Source of the DNA: a bacterium
GTDB lineage: Bacteria > Cyanobacteriota > Sericytochromatia > S15B-MN24 > VGJW01
Length of the DNA stretch: 60,431 nt
Reading direction: 5' to 3'
Assembly (NCBI GenBank): GCA_021781555.1
Contig: JAJXWQ010000011.1
Coordinates: 1-60,431 of the forward strand
The notes beneath the pieces were generated by a model. The model had not been told where the DNA came from. It did no database searches and saw nothing but the letters and a program-made list of their open reading frames with translations. Positions 25,337 to 37,371 of the stretch are shown here, one piece after another. The translations under genes were made by a program, and so were the position numbers. The first letter of the stretch is position 1. Every line of letters begins with the position of its first letter.

Positions 25337-27073
25337 ATGGCTGACGAAGGCGCGGCGCAGGTCCTCGAGGCTCGGGTTGCTCCGGTCTCGGGTGCCCGGT
25401 CGCTCCCCCGGCGACTGGTCGCGGTGACTTCGGTCCTGGCCCTGGCTGCCACGGTGTTCTTCCTCTTCTGGAAACTCGACTGGATCGGGATGACCTGGGA
25501 CGAGCTCACCGCTTTCGGAATCGTCCGCTCTTACATCCCCGACCTCGCCAACATCCTCGGCAACACCACGAACGCCTCGCAAGGACGCCTCAACTACACC
25601 CTTGCCATTCCGCTCATGGCCTGGCTGGGCCCCACGATCGAGGCCTTCAAGCTGACCTTCGTCTTCATCGCGCTGGGCTGCATCCTTGCGCTGTGGCTGG
25701 CCCTGAAGAAGGCTGTCCGGCCGGTGACGGCCCTCGCCTTGGCCGCTGTCCTCGCGTCGACCCCCGTGTTCATCGGGGCCGGACGGACCGCGGCCAACTC
25801 GGGGGATGTCCTGACGATGCTGGCGATCGTCCTCTACATCTGGACCCTGGCGCGCTGGACCGTCCGCCGCCGCGAGCACGACATGGCGGCCGTGGCGGCC
25901 ATCGCCTGCGGGATCGCCAGCGGCGTGGCCATCGGTTCCAAGCTGACCGATGGCTTGCTGATCCCGGCCGCGATCGTCTGGATCGGCCAGACGCTCGGCT
26001 GGAAGAAGAGCCTGCGGGATTTCTCGTGGTACCTGCCGGTCACGGCCCTCGTCGCCGTCGCCGCGCATCCGCTCTTCCTGCTGGGGCCAGCAGCGGTGAT
26101 CTCCGGGATTCGCGATGCGGACGGCTTCGACCACGCCGCGCAGTTCTACCTCCTGGGGCACTATGTAAAGCATCCGCAGTGGTACTTCCCGCTGGCCGAC
26201 CTGCTGGCCAAGACCTCGATACCCTTGTTCGCCTTCTTCGTGTGGGCGGCCTTCGCGGAGACGGCGCGGTCGCTCAAGGCCCGCAGTCTGAATCCGTGGG
26301 TCGGCGTGGCTGCCCTCGTTTTTGGCCTCGACTACCTCTTCGTCTTCAAGGGCTTCCAGGGCGCCCATTACTACCAGCCGGCGGTCGTCGCCATGGTCTT
26401 CATCTCGGCTCCGCTTCTGGATCGCCTGCTGTCTTCCGCCCGGCGCCGGACCCAGATCCTGGCGGCCCTTGGCGTCGCATTGACCCTGGCCTACCAGGTC
26501 GGACTCGATGTCTGGCTGGCACCCGACTTCCTGCAGGCCGGTCGCCAGTTCGGCGACACCTTCCAGGGCGAGTTCTCGGGCCCGGCGGTCAACCATTGCC
26601 AGGGGGGGCCCGGGGCGCTGGCCAGCCTCAACCGGCTCGAAGCGGCACGCCATTATGGTCACGCCTACGTCCTGGTCCACTGCGGGCCGGTCCTCAATGC
26701 CGACTCCGACGCGGGTCCGGTCCGTTCGGTCTTGCACATCGACGACTATCCTTACGGTGGGCCGTCGGCTCGGCCTTACTGGCTCCTCATCAGCCACGTG
26801 TACGACTACTACTCCTACGGCTCGCCCCAGGCCCAGCGTGACGCACTCGCCCGCAGAGCCAGGGTCGTGCAGGACTGCACCCTGGCATCGGGTACGCCCG
26901 ACAGTTCCTACGAGATCTACGCCTGCCCGGCAGTTACAGGCCAGCCGGCGGCGCCCAGGTCAGCCCCCGTCCAGATGGTGATGAGTGTACCCGCGAGTCT
27001 TTCGGCCAGGCGCGGATCCGTTTCGGGTCCTGACCCTGCGCCGGAGCCCACCCCCCCGAGGAGGGCAAGGTGA
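25337..27073 (+). CDS. GT39/PMT-like membrane glycosyltransferase (GT-C)
   Basis: A 578-residue inner-membrane protein. After helix 1, the first extracytoplasmic loop has [11 protein letters not shown], the Asp-Glu pair typical of GT-C enzymes such as dolichyl-phosphate-mannose protein mannosyltransferases. About ten more helices follow to residue 400. The last 170 residues form a soluble periplasmic domain ending in a Pro/Arg-rich tail. Sugar transfer from a lipid carrier to a protein or glycan outside the membrane is a reasonable expectation. The stop overlaps the start of the next gene. Confidence 0.72.
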   Translation: MADEGAAQVLEARVAPVSGARSLPRRLVAVTSVLALAATVFFLFWKLDWIGMTWDELTAFGIVRSYIPDLANILGNTTNASQGRLNYTLAIPLMAWLGPTIEAFKLTFVFIALGCILALWLALKKAVRPVTALALAAVLASTPVFIGAGRTAANSGDVLTMLAIVLYIWTLARWTVRRREHDMAAVAAIACGIASGVAIGSKLTDGLLIPAAIVWIGQTLGWKKSLRDFSWYLPVTALVAVAAHPLFLLGPAAVISGIRDADGFDHAAQFYLLGHYVKHPQWYFPLADLLAKTSIPLFAFFVWAAFAETARSLKARSLNPWVGVAALVFGLDYLFVFKGFQGAHYYQPAVVAMVFISAPLLDRLLSSARRRTQILAALGVALTLAYQVGLDVWLAPDFLQAGRQFGDTFQGEFSGPAVNHCQGGPGALASLNRLEAARHYGHAYVLVHCGPVLNADSDAGPVRSVLHIDDYPYGGPSARPYWLLISHVYDYYSYGSPQAQRDALARRARVVQDCTLASGTPDSSYEIYACPAVTGQPAAPRSAPVQMVMSVPASLSARRGSVSGPDPAPEPTPPRRAR

Positions 27074-28770
27074 TGATGCCTGGCGAGCTTGCAGCGGCCC
27101 GTGATAGGGCTTCCGAGCGGACGGCCATCATCATCGGCGCCGGTCCGGCGGGCTTGACCGCGGCCTACGAGCTGCTGGAACGGACCGGGGTCCGGCCGAT
27201 CGTCTTCGAGACCACCGAGGCCCTGGGCGGGCTGGCACAGACCCTGGAGTACAAGGGCAACCGGATGGATATCGGTGGCCATCGCTTCTTCTCCAAGGTC
27301 GACCGGGTGACCGACTGGTGGAAGGCGATCTTGCCCCTGCAGACTGCCCCGGCGCGCGACGATCGCATCCTGGGCCGGGACCCCGGCCTGCCGCAGGTCG
27401 AGCATGGCCAGGTCGACCCCGAGCAGACCGACCGGGTCATGCTGGTGCGGCGGCGGCTGTCGCGGATCTTCTTCATGCGCCGGTTCTTCGACTATCCGGT
27501 GTCGCTCTCGGCCTCGACCTTCCGCAATCTTGGCCCCATCCGGATCCTGCGCATCGGCGCGAGCTACCTCCTGACGCGCCTCTTCCCGCGCCGACAGGAG
27601 GCCTCGCTCGAGGACTTCTTCGTCAACCGGTTCGGAGTCGAGCTGTACCGGACCTTCTTCCGGGACTACACCGAGAAGGTCTGGGGAGTGCCCTGCCGGG
27701 AGATCAAGCCGGAGTGGGGTGCCCAGCGGATCAAGGGGTTGTCCGTCACCCGGGCGATCGCCCATGCCATCAAGACCCGGTTCTTCCGCGACGACTCGGT
27801 GGCCCAGAAGCAGACCGAGACCAGCCTGATCGAGCGGTTCATGTACCCCAAGCTCGGACCGGGGCAGATGTGGCAAGAGGTGGCCCGCAGCGTGACCGAT
27901 CGCGGGGGCGAGATCCACCTGCGCCACCGGGTCGTCGGGCTCCAGATCGGGCGCCCGGGTGATGTCGGGCCCGGGGTTTCCGGTCCGATCGCCGTCACGG
28001 TCCAGGACCTGGACTCCGGGCGCACCTTTCGCCAGGTGGCCGACTACGTCTTCTCGACGATGCCCATCAAGGACCTGGTCGAGGCCCTCGGTCCCGACGT
28101 ACCTGCGGAGGTCCGGCGGGTCGCCGGCGGGCTCCTGTATCGTGACTTCATCACCTGCGGCGTGCTGCTGCGGCGCCTCAAGCTGAGCAACCGGACGACG
28201 ATCCCGACGATCCACGACCTCGTGCCCGACAACTGGATCTACGTGCAGGAGCCCGAGGTCAAGGTCGGTCGCCTGCAGATCTTCAACAACTGGAGCCCGT
28301 ATCTGGTGGCGGATCCCGACACCGTGTGGGTCGGGATGGAGTACTTCTGCAACGAGGGCGACGAGCTCTGGTCCATGCCCGCCGAGGACTTCGAGCGCTT
28401 CGCCATCGACGAGCTGGCTCGCATCGACATCATCGACCCGGCGGACGTCCTGGACAGCACGGTTCACAGGATTCCCAAGGCCTATCCGGCATACTTCGGC
28501 ACCTATGACGAGTTCGCGGTCGTGCGATCATGGCTCGACCGCTTCGAGAATCTGTTCCTCGTCGGCCGCAACGGCATGCACAAGTACAACAATCAGGACC
28601 ATTCGATGCTCACGGCGATGGTCGCCGTGGACAACCTCCTGGCGGGCATCCGCTCCAAGGGCAACCTCTGGGAGGTCAACACTGAGGCCGAGTATCACGA
28701 GGTCAAGGAGCGCCGCATTGCCTCGGCTGCGCTCGAGCCTGACGGCCAACCGGCAGGCTCGGCCCGGTGA
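27073..28770 (+). CDS. FAD-dependent oxidoreductase related to UDP-galactopyranose mutase/amine oxidases
   Basis: A 565-residue flavoprotein. The N-terminal dinucleotide-binding fold is [17 protein letters not shown], followed by [25 protein letters not shown] late [20 protein letters not shown] corresponds to the C-terminal FAD-contacting motif. This subgroup is commonly found beside polysaccharide or glycosyltransferase genes, and a role in sugar isomerisation or oxidation is possible but unproved. The ATG at 27073 overlaps the previous stop and has GGAGG 8 nt upstream. The next gene's GTG overlaps its stop. Confidence 0.8.
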   Translation: MMPGELAAARDRASERTAIIIGAGPAGLTAAYELLERTGVRPIVFETTEALGGLAQTLEYKGNRMDIGGHRFFSKVDRVTDWWKAILPLQTAPARDDRILGRDPGLPQVEHGQVDPEQTDRVMLVRRRLSRIFFMRRFFDYPVSLSASTFRNLGPIRILRIGASYLLTRLFPRRQEASLEDFFVNRFGVELYRTFFRDYTEKVWGVPCREIKPEWGAQRIKGLSVTRAIAHAIKTRFFRDDSVAQKQTETSLIERFMYPKLGPGQMWQEVARSVTDRGGEIHLRHRVVGLQIGRPGDVGPGVSGPIAVTVQDLDSGRTFRQVADYVFSTMPIKDLVEALGPDVPAEVRRVAGGLLYRDFITCGVLLRRLKLSNRTTIPTIHDLVPDNWIYVQEPEVKVGRLQIFNNWSPYLVADPDTVWVGMEYFCNEGDELWSMPAEDFERFAIDELARIDIIDPADVLDSTVHRIPKAYPAYFGTYDEFAVVRSWLDRFENLFLVGRNGMHKYNNQDHSMLTAMVAVDNLLAGIRSKGNLWEVNTEAEYHEVKERRIASAALEPDGQPAGSAR

Positions 28771-29441
28771 TCGAGCCTCCGCCCGCAGTCGCCGAGGTAC
28801 CGGATCCACGAGACCGGACCAGCCGACGCCTTCGATCCGGGGGGACCCTGGTGCTTGGCCTTCTTGCCGTGGTGTTCGTTTCCTCTGGGCCCATGGGAAC
28901 GCCTGCCTTTGCGCGGGGCGCTCTTCAGGTCCCGGGTTTCGACGACCCCTTCGGCCAGCCGACCCCGCCGCCAGCCTACCAGCCGGTCGTGCCGCCGGTC
29001 TACCAACCGGTCCCGACGCCGGTGCCCCCGGCCGATCCACGCCTCCTCGCCCCGCCGCAGGAAACCCGGGCCACCACGACGAAGGCGGCCCACGTCACGG
29101 TGTCCGGCTGCATCGACGTGCCCGGGCTCGGCACGGTGTGCCTCGACCAGGGCCAGAACCAGGCCCGCTCACCGGACGACGCGCAAGCCCGGTCGGCGAT
29201 CCATACCCTGGCGGTCGGTGCCGAGCAGCGTACGGACAACGTCTTCGACGATTACTCCCGCGCCCGCAACGCCCTGGTGGCGATCGGCCAGATCGCCGCT
29301 CAGTACCGCAGCGACCCGATCTGCCACGCGATCTCGGTCACGGCCGAGCAGACCCTCGGTCAGACCAGCTCGGACTGGGATCCCTTCGGCCAGGACAAGA
29401 TCTTCCGGTCCATCGACACCATCGCGCAGCTTTCGCGATAG
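28767..29441 (+). CDS. Secreted Pro-rich protein, function unknown
   Basis: A 224-residue protein starting on a GTG that overlaps the flavoprotein stop. A basic N-terminus and one hydrophobic stretch (about 27-42) indicate a signal anchor. A Pro-rich linker ([19 protein letters not shown]) precedes a C-terminal region of about 110 residues with conserved-looking Cys at [14 protein letters not shown] and a later DPICHAIS. The remainder is helical. I recognise no family. It closes the overlapping gene run and is convergent with the TPP-enzyme gene. Confidence 0.65.
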   Translation: MIEPPPAVAEVPDPRDRTSRRLRSGGTLVLGLLAVVFVSSGPMGTPAFARGALQVPGFDDPFGQPTPPPAYQPVVPPVYQPVPTPVPPADPRLLAPPQETRATTTKAAHVTVSGCIDVPGLGTVCLDQGQNQARSPDDAQARSAIHTLAVGAEQRTDNVFDDYSRARNALVAIGQIAAQYRSDPICHAISVTAEQTLGQTSSDWDPFGQDKIFRSIDTIAQLSR

Positions 29442-29475
29442 GGCGGCGGGCCTGGCACCGGAGTGCCCGTGCTTT

Positions 29476-29513
29476 GGCCGCGCAGGGGACCCGTTTCAGC
29501 TGCAAAAGGTCCA
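29476..29513 (+). repeat. Right-end fragment of the palindromic repeat
   Basis: A 38-bp fragment, GCCGCGCAGGGGACCCG followed by TTTCAGCTGCAAAAGGTCC, matches the right end of the repeat with a few changes. The stop codon and last codons of the convergent TPP-enzyme gene lie inside it. Confidence 0.7.
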
Positions 29514-31319
29514 ATCTTCGAGCACCGGAACGAGCATGTTCTGCCGGAATTCCTCGCGATCGAGGAACGGCCACAGATCCTCCAGTGGCTTCGAGACCAT
29601 CGACCCGTCGGCCCGGCGGGCCGAGGACAGGCGCGGCACCGTCCGGTGTTCAGGATCCACCACGACCTCGCAGACAACCGGACCCGGAGCTTCGAGAACC
29701 TTGCGGACCGTCTCGCGGATTTCTCCATGAGATGCGATGCGGGCCGCGGGAACGCCGTAAGCTTCGGCGATCCGCAGGGTATCGGGTAGCGAGAGGCCGC
29801 TGCCCGCGTCGCTCGCCACGAAGCGGCCCTCAAAGTACGAGCGCTGGGTGATCCGGATCGAGCCGTACCCCGCGTTGTTGAGCACGAAGAACTTGAGGGG
29901 CAGTCCCAGACGCCGTACGGTCTCGAGCTCCTGGGTGTTCATGTGGAAACCGCCATCTCCGTCCACGCAGACCGTGCGCCGGCCGCCAGAGGCCAGGCAG
30001 GCGCCCAGCGCCGCCGCGATGCCGAACCCCATGGGGCCCAGGCCTTCGCTGTTGAGCACCCGCTGGCCCTTCCGGGTCCGGAAGGCCTGCATGGTGAGCT
30101 CGCTGCAGGCCCCCGAACTCCCGGGCACCAGGAGGTCGGCTGCGGTCATCGCTTCGGACAGGACGTCGATCAGCACGTAGGGATTGACGGAGCCCGCCTC
30201 GTCCCAGTATTCGGGCAGGATCACGGGGTACCGGGCCTGCCAGGCCTGGCAGCGTTCGCGCCACGCGGATCGATCGCATGGCGCGATACTCTCGCCGGCT
30301 GCCAGCAGGGCCCGGATGAAGGCGCCAGCGTCCGCGCAGGCAGCGATCGCCGGTGCGGGCGAGATCTTGGCCAGTTCGGCGGGGTCGATGTCGACGACCA
30401 CCTTGCTGGCGCCGCGGGCGAAGTTGGCATGACTGTAGCCCGTCTGCCCCGGATCCAGGCGCGCCCCGAGGACCAGGAGGAAGTCGGCGTTCTGCTGGGT
30501 GAAGTTGGCGCCCCGCTGGCCGATCGAACCCGGCCGCCCGACAAAGAGAGGGTGGTCTTCGGGCAGGAAGTCGAGCGCCTTCCAGGTGGTGAGCACCGGG
30601 ATCTGCAAGCGGTCCACCAGCTCCCGGAAGGCCGGCAGCCCGCCACCGAGGCGTACGCCGTTGCCAGCCAGGATCACCGGGCGTTCCGATGCGTTGAAAA
30701 GAGCCATCGTGCGTCCCACGAGGGAAGCGAGATCCCCGCCGATCCCTTGATCCGCTGGCTCGGGCACGAACCCGCGCTGGCGCTCGGGGTCGATCGGCAG
30801 CGCCTGCACATCGAGCGGCACGTCGAGCCAGACCGGGCCGGGCCGGCCGTGCCGGGCCAGGTACAGGGCCTTCTCGAGGTGGTAGCGCACTTCCTCCGGC
30901 TCCGTGAGGGTCACGGCGTACTTGGTGATGCCCGACACCATCGAGACGATGTCGATCTCCTGGAATCCGCACTGCCGCAAGCCCCGGCCCGTGGCCAGAT
31001 CGGCGCGCTTGACCTGGCCAGATACAAAGATCGTCGGTGTGGAGTCGAGCCAGGCCGCGGCCACCCCGGTCAGGGCGTTGGTCCCTCCCGGTCCGGTCGT
31101 GACCAGGGCCGCGCCCAGGTTGTTGGTGTACTGCCCGTAAGCATCGGCAGCGATGGCCGCGGCCTGCTCGTGCAGGTTGGCGACGAACTCGAGCCCCTCG
31201 GTGCGGCCCACCGCGTCAACCAGGTGCATGCAGCCGCCGCCGGGGAGCATGAAGAGATGCCGTACTCCGGCATCGCGGATGGCCTGGATCAGGTAGTCGG
31301 CGACGGTGAGGGGAGTCAC
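29496..31319 (-). CDS. TPP-dependent enzyme, acetolactate-synthase-like
   Basis: A 607-residue thiamine-diphosphate enzyme with the three-domain POX/ALS layout. The cofactor-activating glutamate lies in NLHEQAAAIAADAYG (E51). The TPP/metal motif is VDGDGGFHMNTQELETV...FVLNNAGYGSI. The central domain (about 190-335) would bind FAD in related enzymes. The GTG at 31319 has GGGAG 8 nt upstream. Being last in an rfbFGH operon, it could act like YerE, which adds a two-carbon unit from pyruvate to a CDP-3,6-dideoxy-4-ketosugar, rather than in branched amino-acid synthesis; no small ALS subunit gene is nearby. The last residues (DWTFCS) are encoded by a repeat fragment. Confidence 0.85.
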   Translation of the reverse strand: MTPLTVADYLIQAIRDAGVRHLFMLPGGGCMHLVDAVGRTEGLEFVANLHEQAAAIAADAYGQYTNNLGAALVTTGPGGTNALTGVAAAWLDSTPTIFVSGQVKRADLATGRGLRQCGFQEIDIVSMVSGITKYAVTLTEPEEVRYHLEKALYLARHGRPGPVWLDVPLDVQALPIDPERQRGFVPEPADQGIGGDLASLVGRTMALFNASERPVILAGNGVRLGGGLPAFRELVDRLQIPVLTTWKALDFLPEDHPLFVGRPGSIGQRGANFTQQNADFLLVLGARLDPGQTGYSHANFARGASKVVVDIDPAELAKISPAPAIAACADAGAFIRALLAAGESIAPCDRSAWRERCQAWQARYPVILPEYWDEAGSVNPYVLIDVLSEAMTAADLLVPGSSGACSELTMQAFRTRKGQRVLNSEGLGPMGFGIAAALGACLASGGRRTVCVDGDGGFHMNTQELETVRRLGLPLKFFVLNNAGYGSIRITQRSYFEGRFVASDAGSGLSLPDTLRIAEAYGVPAARIASHGEIRETVRKVLEAPGPVVCEVVVDPEHRTVPRLSSARRADGSMVSKPLEDLWPFLDREEFRQNMLVPVLEDWTFCS

Positions 31320-31413
31320 TGGACACACTCCCGGCTTCCGGTCGAGGCTGCTGCATCGCGCCGCAAGCGCTGCGGCGTTCCTTGGAAGGGTCTTGGCGAA
31401 GCCGGCAGGTATC

Positions 31414-32058
31414 TCATCGGATGGAGCCATTCTCGAAAGCCGGCGCCGAGCCGGTCAGGGACAGGATCTGGGCAAGGGCGCCCGAGAGCGCGCTCGCGGG
31501 CCCGCGATTCGCCCATGCGGGGTTCCACGGCCTCGGCACCAGCACGCCCAAGATGCCGACCGCGCGGGCGCCGGCGAGGTTGTCCGGATCGTCGTCCACC
31601 AGGACATCGATCCGGCCGAACTGGGCCAGCATCTCCCCCTTGCTTGCCGGGCCCTTGCTCGTCTTGCTGGCCGGGAGCTCCTCGCCGTCGCGGGGACTCG
31701 GTACCACATTGAACGAGCGGATCCACCTGCCGAAGTGGCGCATGACCCACGCTGCCGACGCTGGCGCCGCCAAGAGGGGCGCTGCCGTGATCGCAAGGTG
31801 TCGGAACTGGTGTCCGTAGAGCTCGAACCAGGAAAGAACTTCCGGGGCGGGCGCGAGCGCATCGAAGCGTTCGAGCCGGAATCGATCGAGCGATTGCAGG
31901 TAGGCCGCTCGGGAAATCCCCAGCAGCGCTTCAGGTGGGTTCTGCCGCAGATCCTCGTAGCGCATGGCGCATTCCGGGTGATCGCCGCGCCAGGCCTCGA
32001 ACCAGGAGCGCATCAGATCGTTGAGCACGTCGTCGACGTCCCAGGCGATGGCAAGCAA
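31414..32058 (-). CDS. HAD-like protein, possible nucleotidase or sugar-phosphate phosphatase
   Basis: A 214-residue protein with HAD motif I as AWDVDDVLNDLM (two Asp), a Thr in LAITAAP, and a motif IV-like VLVDDDPDNLAGARAVG. This pattern resembles 5'-nucleotidase, deoxy type C proteins. In this operon it could remove phosphate from a sugar-acid phosphate made by the NeuB-like enzyme. The start is a TTG with no clear ribosome binding site; the gene begins 9 nt after the NeuB-like stop. Confidence 0.7.
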   Translation of the reverse strand: MLAIAWDVDDVLNDLMRSWFEAWRGDHPECAMRYEDLRQNPPEALLGISRAAYLQSLDRFRLERFDALAPAPEVLSWFELYGHQFRHLAITAAPLLAAPASAAWVMRHFGRWIRSFNVVPSPRDGEELPASKTSKGPASKGEMLAQFGRIDVLVDDDPDNLAGARAVGILGVLVPRPWNPAWANRGPASALSGALAQILSLTGSAPAFENGSIR

Positions 32059-32067
32059 GACGAGAGC

Positions 32068-33631
32068 CTAGAGCCAGTAGGTGAGGCGCGTCTTGCGGCC
32101 GGCATTGCGCCCGATCGCTTCGTCGACGTAGTACGAGTCGTCCCTGGCGTGGGTCGAGGAGATCTCCTCGATCACGGCGCCGGACTGACTCGAGAAGGCG
32201 TGATGGACGCCGCGTTCGATGGTGACGACGTCGCCCACCTGGCACTGCACGCCCACCCCGTTGAGGCTGAGGTCGATGCCGCCGTGCACGACGTGGAAGG
32301 TTTCCTCCTTGACGAGGTGGTACTGCTCGGGGTGCGACTGGCCAGGCAACAGGACGATGAGCTTCTTGCAGTACTCGCGGTTGACCACGGTGATCATCGT
32401 CGCCCCGACCTCGTCGAAGCGCTCGAGGCCGTAGTGGTGCGAGAGCTCGAGCTCCACCTTCCTGGGCACCGCGACGTGGCCGGCCTCGAGAAAGGCCTTC
32501 ACCCGCTGGACGATCTCGTACACACGGTCGCGGGTGTCGACGACGCGTATCGCCGGACCCAGTAGCGGGGCGTCGGGTTCGATGGCTGCCTCGGCGTACA
32601 GCTCGGCGTACTTGGAAAGGTGGTTGGCAGTGAGCTGGCCGCCAGCCGCCGGGAAGGCCAGATAGACGTCTTCGGCGGCGATCCGATCGCCCGCCCGGAG
32701 CGGGCGACGGGCGAAGACGCCGCGGCGCAGGGCATGCAGACTCGAAAGTTCCTCGGCGTCGGCCGCCGTGCGAGCGTCCGTCGCTCCCGTCATCGCGCAG
32801 GCGCTGCGGGCCGCGGCCAGCCAGCGCTCGACCTGCGCGGGTGTGGCCGAGTAGCCGTTGGGCGTGTGGTCGCTGGTGGCGAGGTCCACGTGCTTCTCGA
32901 AGACCAGCGCTCCCTTGGCGATGGCGATCTGGATCGCAGCGGTCGTGTCGGGCGGCTCGTGCGTCGAGTATCCGACGGTCACGTGCGGATAGCGGGACCT
33001 GAAGAGGTCGATCTGCCCGAGCTTGAGGTCAGAGGGCGCGGTGGGGTACTGCGCCACGCAGTGCATCAGGACCAGCGGGATCTCGCGGTGCTCGAAAAAG
33101 CTCACGACCCGGTCGATGTCCTCGAGCGTGGCGCCGGCGGTGGAGGCCACGACGGGCCTACGGGTCCGGGCGACGCGCTCGAGCAGCGGCCAGTCGGTGA
33201 AAGAGCAGCTGGCGATCTTGGCGACGGCAAAGCCCTGCTCGGCGATCCGGTCGACCGAGGGCTCGTCGAACGGCGTGCAGATCGACAGGAATCCCTCGCG
33301 CTCGGCTGCCGCCTTGAGCGCAAGAAAGTCCTCGTCCGACAGGCGGGTCTGGGAGAACCGCTTGACGTACTTGATGTCCATCCGGTCGCGGTAGGCCGGA
33401 TGGATGAAGGTGTCGAGGTCGCGGTACTGGAACTTGAGGCCGAAGTCGAACTCCGGAAAACGGCGCGCTACCTCGCCCATCTCGCGGACGATCGAGAGTC
33501 CATGCTCGAGGCTTCCGCCGTGGTTGTTGGCCAGCTCGAGGATGAAGAGCAGGCGGCCAGGGCGGGGCAGTTTCCGGAACGCGGCTTGCGGGACGGTTTC
33601 CGTGGCCGCTTTGGGGGTCTCCGACAGCACT

Positions 33632-33639
<8 letters not shown>
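32068..33639 (-). CDS. NeuB-like sugar-acid synthase with SAF and C-terminal cupin domains
   Basis: A 523-residue fusion protein. Residues about 30-270 form the NeuB TIM barrel ([28 protein letters not shown]), which condenses phosphoenolpyruvate with a hexosamine-type sugar to make a nonulosonic acid. Residues about 300-365 are an SAF (antifreeze-like) domain ([17 protein letters not shown]). Residues about 390-505 are a cupin ([43 protein letters not shown]) like D-lyxose isomerase. Ordinary NeuB or PseI proteins end after the SAF domain at about 350 residues. The ATG overlaps the end of rfbH by 8 nt. The exact sugar acid is unknown. Confidence 0.85.
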
Positions 33640-34983
<1,344 letters not shown>

Positions 34984-34987
<4 letters not shown>

Positions 34988-35985
34988 GGCGAGGTCCTCG
35001 CAAGTTCTCGCGAGTCGAAGAAAGCCCGGTACCAGGCGATCGTGCGCTCGAGCCCTGCGGCCAGCGAAAAGGCCGGCTCCCAGCCGAGCCGCGTCCGGGC
35101 CTTTTGCGCATCGAGGTACTGGTGGCGGATCTCGCCCGTGGCCTCGTTGCGGATGTCTGGCTCGAGATCGGAGCCCAGTTGCGACAGGATCTGGTTGACC
35201 AGCTCGAGAACCGTCACCTGGAGCTCGTTCGAGAAGTTGAAGCACTCGCCGGCCAGCTGGCGGTCGAGGCTCATCTTGTGGGCCAGGTCGGTGTAGGCGA
35301 TCGCGCCGTCCTCGACGTAGAAGTAGTCGCGAACGTAGAGGCCGTCCGAGCGAATGACCGGGCGCTCGCCATGCAGGACCGAGCGGATCGTGCCCGGCAC
35401 GATGCGGTTCCAGTTGAGATCGCCGCCGCCGTACAGGTTGCCGCACCGCGTGACGCATACCGGCAGGCCGTAGGTGTGGGCGTAGGACTGGGCGATGAGG
35501 TCGGCGCAGGACTTGCTGACGTCGTACGGGTGCCGGCCGACCAGCGGCGTGTCCTCGTCGTAGGGAAGGTCGTCGTGATCGCCGTAGGCCTTGTCCGACG
35601 ACGCCACGACGATCTGCTGGATCCGCGGGCTGCGCCGGCAGGCCTCCAGCAGCGACCACGTGCCCCCGATGTTGGTCTCGAAGGTCGAAAGCGGGTTGCG
35701 GTTGGCGATGCCGACGATGGTCTGCGCGGCCAGGTGGAAGACCGTGTCGATCTCGTACTCGCCCAGGATCCGCTCGAGCAGCGGCCCGTCGCGGACGTCT
35801 CCGCGCACGACCTTGACCCGGTCGAGCATGCCGCCGCTGACCAGCTCGCTCTGCGGCACCCAGTCGCGCACCAGGACGACGACATCGGCTTCCAGGACCA
35901 GCAGCCGCTTGACGAGCCACGAGCCCAGGAGCCCGGTCGCGCCGGTGACCAGAACCGGCCGGTCTCGCCAGAAGGAAGTGTTCAA
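34984..35985 (-). CDS. rfbG: CDP-glucose 4,6-dehydratase
   Basis: A 333-residue short-chain dehydrogenase of the extended class. It converts CDP-glucose to CDP-4-keto-6-deoxyglucose using bound NAD. GATGLLG at 15-21 binds the nucleotide, and the catalytic pair is in [11 protein letters not shown] (Y154, K158). The ending [14 protein letters not shown]...LERTIAWYR is typical of the family. The TTG at 35985 is chosen: it overlaps the rfbF stop (TTGA), has GGAAAG upstream, and gives the usual N-terminus. It is the second gene of the operon. Confidence 0.92.
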
Positions 35986-36764
35986 TTCCAGACTTTCCAG
36001 GGAGCCGCCCCCGAGTTCCAGAGACTCTCGAGCAGCCGAACGTCGCGCAACGTGTCCATGCACTGCCAGAAACCGTGGTGACGGTAGGCCACGAGCTGCC
36101 CCTCGGCGGCCAGGCGCTCCACCGGAGTCGATTCCCAGGACGTGTCGTCGCCGTCTATGTAGTCGAGCACTTGCGGCTCGAGGACGAAAAATCCACCGTT
36201 GATCCAGCCTTCAGCGAGCTGCGGCTTCTCGGCAAATCGGGCGACCCGGCCGTCCCCATCGAGATCGAGGCCTCCGAAGCGCGAGGGCGGTCGCACGGCG
36301 AGGACCGTGGCCAGCTTGCCGTGCTGCCTGTGGAACGCGACCAGGGAGCCTATGTCGACATCCGCAAGCCCGTCGCCGTAAGTCATCATGAAGGTCTCGT
36401 TCCCGACCCACCTGCGCATGCGCTTGATCCGTCCGCCCGTCTGCGTGTGCAGGCCCGTGTCGACCAGGGTGACACGCCAGTCCTCGCGGGGCGCCGCGTG
36501 CTCTGCCTGCACGCTCACGTTGCCGTTGGCGAGATCGACCGTGATATCCGAGTGCAGATGGTAGTAGTTGAGGAAGAAATGCTTGACGACGTCGGCCTTG
36601 TAGCCCAGCGCCACCCCGAACTCGCCGAATCCATGAGCGGCATAGAGCTTCATGAGGTGCCAGAGGATGGGCTTGTCGCCGATCTCCACCATCGGCTTGG
36701 GCTTCCGGATGGTTTCTTCGCTGAGCCGGGTCCCGAGGCCGCCGGTCAAGATGACGGTCTTCAC
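35982..36764 (-). CDS. rfbF: Glucose-1-phosphate cytidylyltransferase
   Basis: A 260-residue nucleotidyltransferase that makes CDP-glucose from glucose-1-phosphate and CTP, the entry step to CDP-3,6-dideoxyhexoses. The N-terminal loop is [15 protein letters not shown] with [16 protein letters not shown], both diagnostic. [10 protein letters not shown] and the late [26 protein letters not shown] also match. Length equals the family's usual 257-260. The GTG at 36764 gives the standard start; the ribosome binding site (AGG, 8 nt) is weak. It is first in the operon. Confidence 0.95.
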   Translation of the reverse strand: MKTVILTGGLGTRLSEETIRKPKPMVEIGDKPILWHLMKLYAAHGFGEFGVALGYKADVVKHFFLNYYHLHSDITVDLANGNVSVQAEHAAPREDWRVTLVDTGLHTQTGGRIKRMRRWVGNETFMMTYGDGLADVDIGSLVAFHRQHGKLATVLAVRPPSRFGGLDLDGDGRVARFAEKPQLAEGWINGGFFVLEPQVLDYIDGDDTSWESTPVERLAAEGQLVAYRHHGFWQCMDTLRDVRLLESLWNSGAAPWKVWN

Positions 36765-37130
36765 GAGGTGGACCTGCCCATGGGGGATCGGTGTACCGCC
36801 ATCGACTGCTGCCTCCACGAGCGAGAGATCACCATGAACATTCGGATCGCCCCCATTTTACTTGAATTCGGGCGGGGGCCGCGTTCCTGAGGTCCTTGGC
36901 CAGGCCCGTCGACTGGAGGCAGTTCGGCGGGTAGGCGCTCGGGGAGCGGATCATCGTGGGCAGCTCCTGGGCAGCTCCGAAGCTGTGATGGCCTTCGCCT
37001 CTTCTTTACCCTTGCTTACCCCCCCCTTTTTTAACGTGCTAGCGTACAGGCTGTCTTGGTTCCGGCTTCCGCGTTGCCTTGCGGAAACTTCAGGAAGGAT
37101 GCCTATGCGTGAAGAAATTTGCTCCAGCTA
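36765..37130. other. Non-coding region upstream of rfbF
   Basis: No gene is supported here. On the minus strand a TAAAAT (about 36852-36857) could be the -10 of the rfb operon, about 90 nt upstream of the start. A hairpin with TTCCGC and GCGGAA arms lies at about 37070-37089, and a homopurine/homopyrimidine run (eight C then six T, about 37019-37033) stands out against the GC-rich background. A 90-codon plus-strand frame has no ribosome binding site or domain, and I take it as chance. Confidence 0.4.
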
Positions 37131-37342
37131 TTAGAGTGCTCCCGGTTTGAATGGATCGAGCCCGATGAGTCAAACGGGGCCCGGTTGCGCAGCGAAGCGA
37201 CCGCGCAGAGGGCCCCGTTCAAACTGCAAAAGGCCCAGAGTGCTCCCGGTTTGAATGGATCGAGCCCGAGGAGTCAAACGGGGCCCGGTTGCGCAGCGAA
37301 GCGACCGCGCAGAGGGCCCCGTTCAAACTGCAAAAGGTCTAG
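37131..37342 (+). repeat. Two exact-length tandem copies of the palindromic repeat
   Basis: Copy one is 37131-37238 and copy two is 37235-37342. They share CCAG at 37235-37238, a variant of CTAG. The outer borders are TTAG and CTAG. The two copies are almost identical, which suggests recent duplication with a 104-bp period. Confidence 0.93.
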
Positions 37343-37371
37343 CGGCCTGGCTGGTCTTCGACAGAAGAAGT

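Noticed and set aside
24500-26797. Antisense open frame of 765 codons across the two GT-C genes
   Set aside because: It crosses two well-supported genes and has the composition of a shadow frame.
29496-31319. Biosynthetic acetolactate synthase large subunit (ilvB)
   Set aside because: There is no small subunit or other branched-chain amino-acid gene nearby, and the operon context is sugar-nucleotide synthesis, so I kept the broader TPP-enzyme call.
36862-37134. Small plus-strand gene upstream of the repeat pair
   Set aside because: There is no ribosome binding site, no signal or domain, and its end runs into the repeat border.
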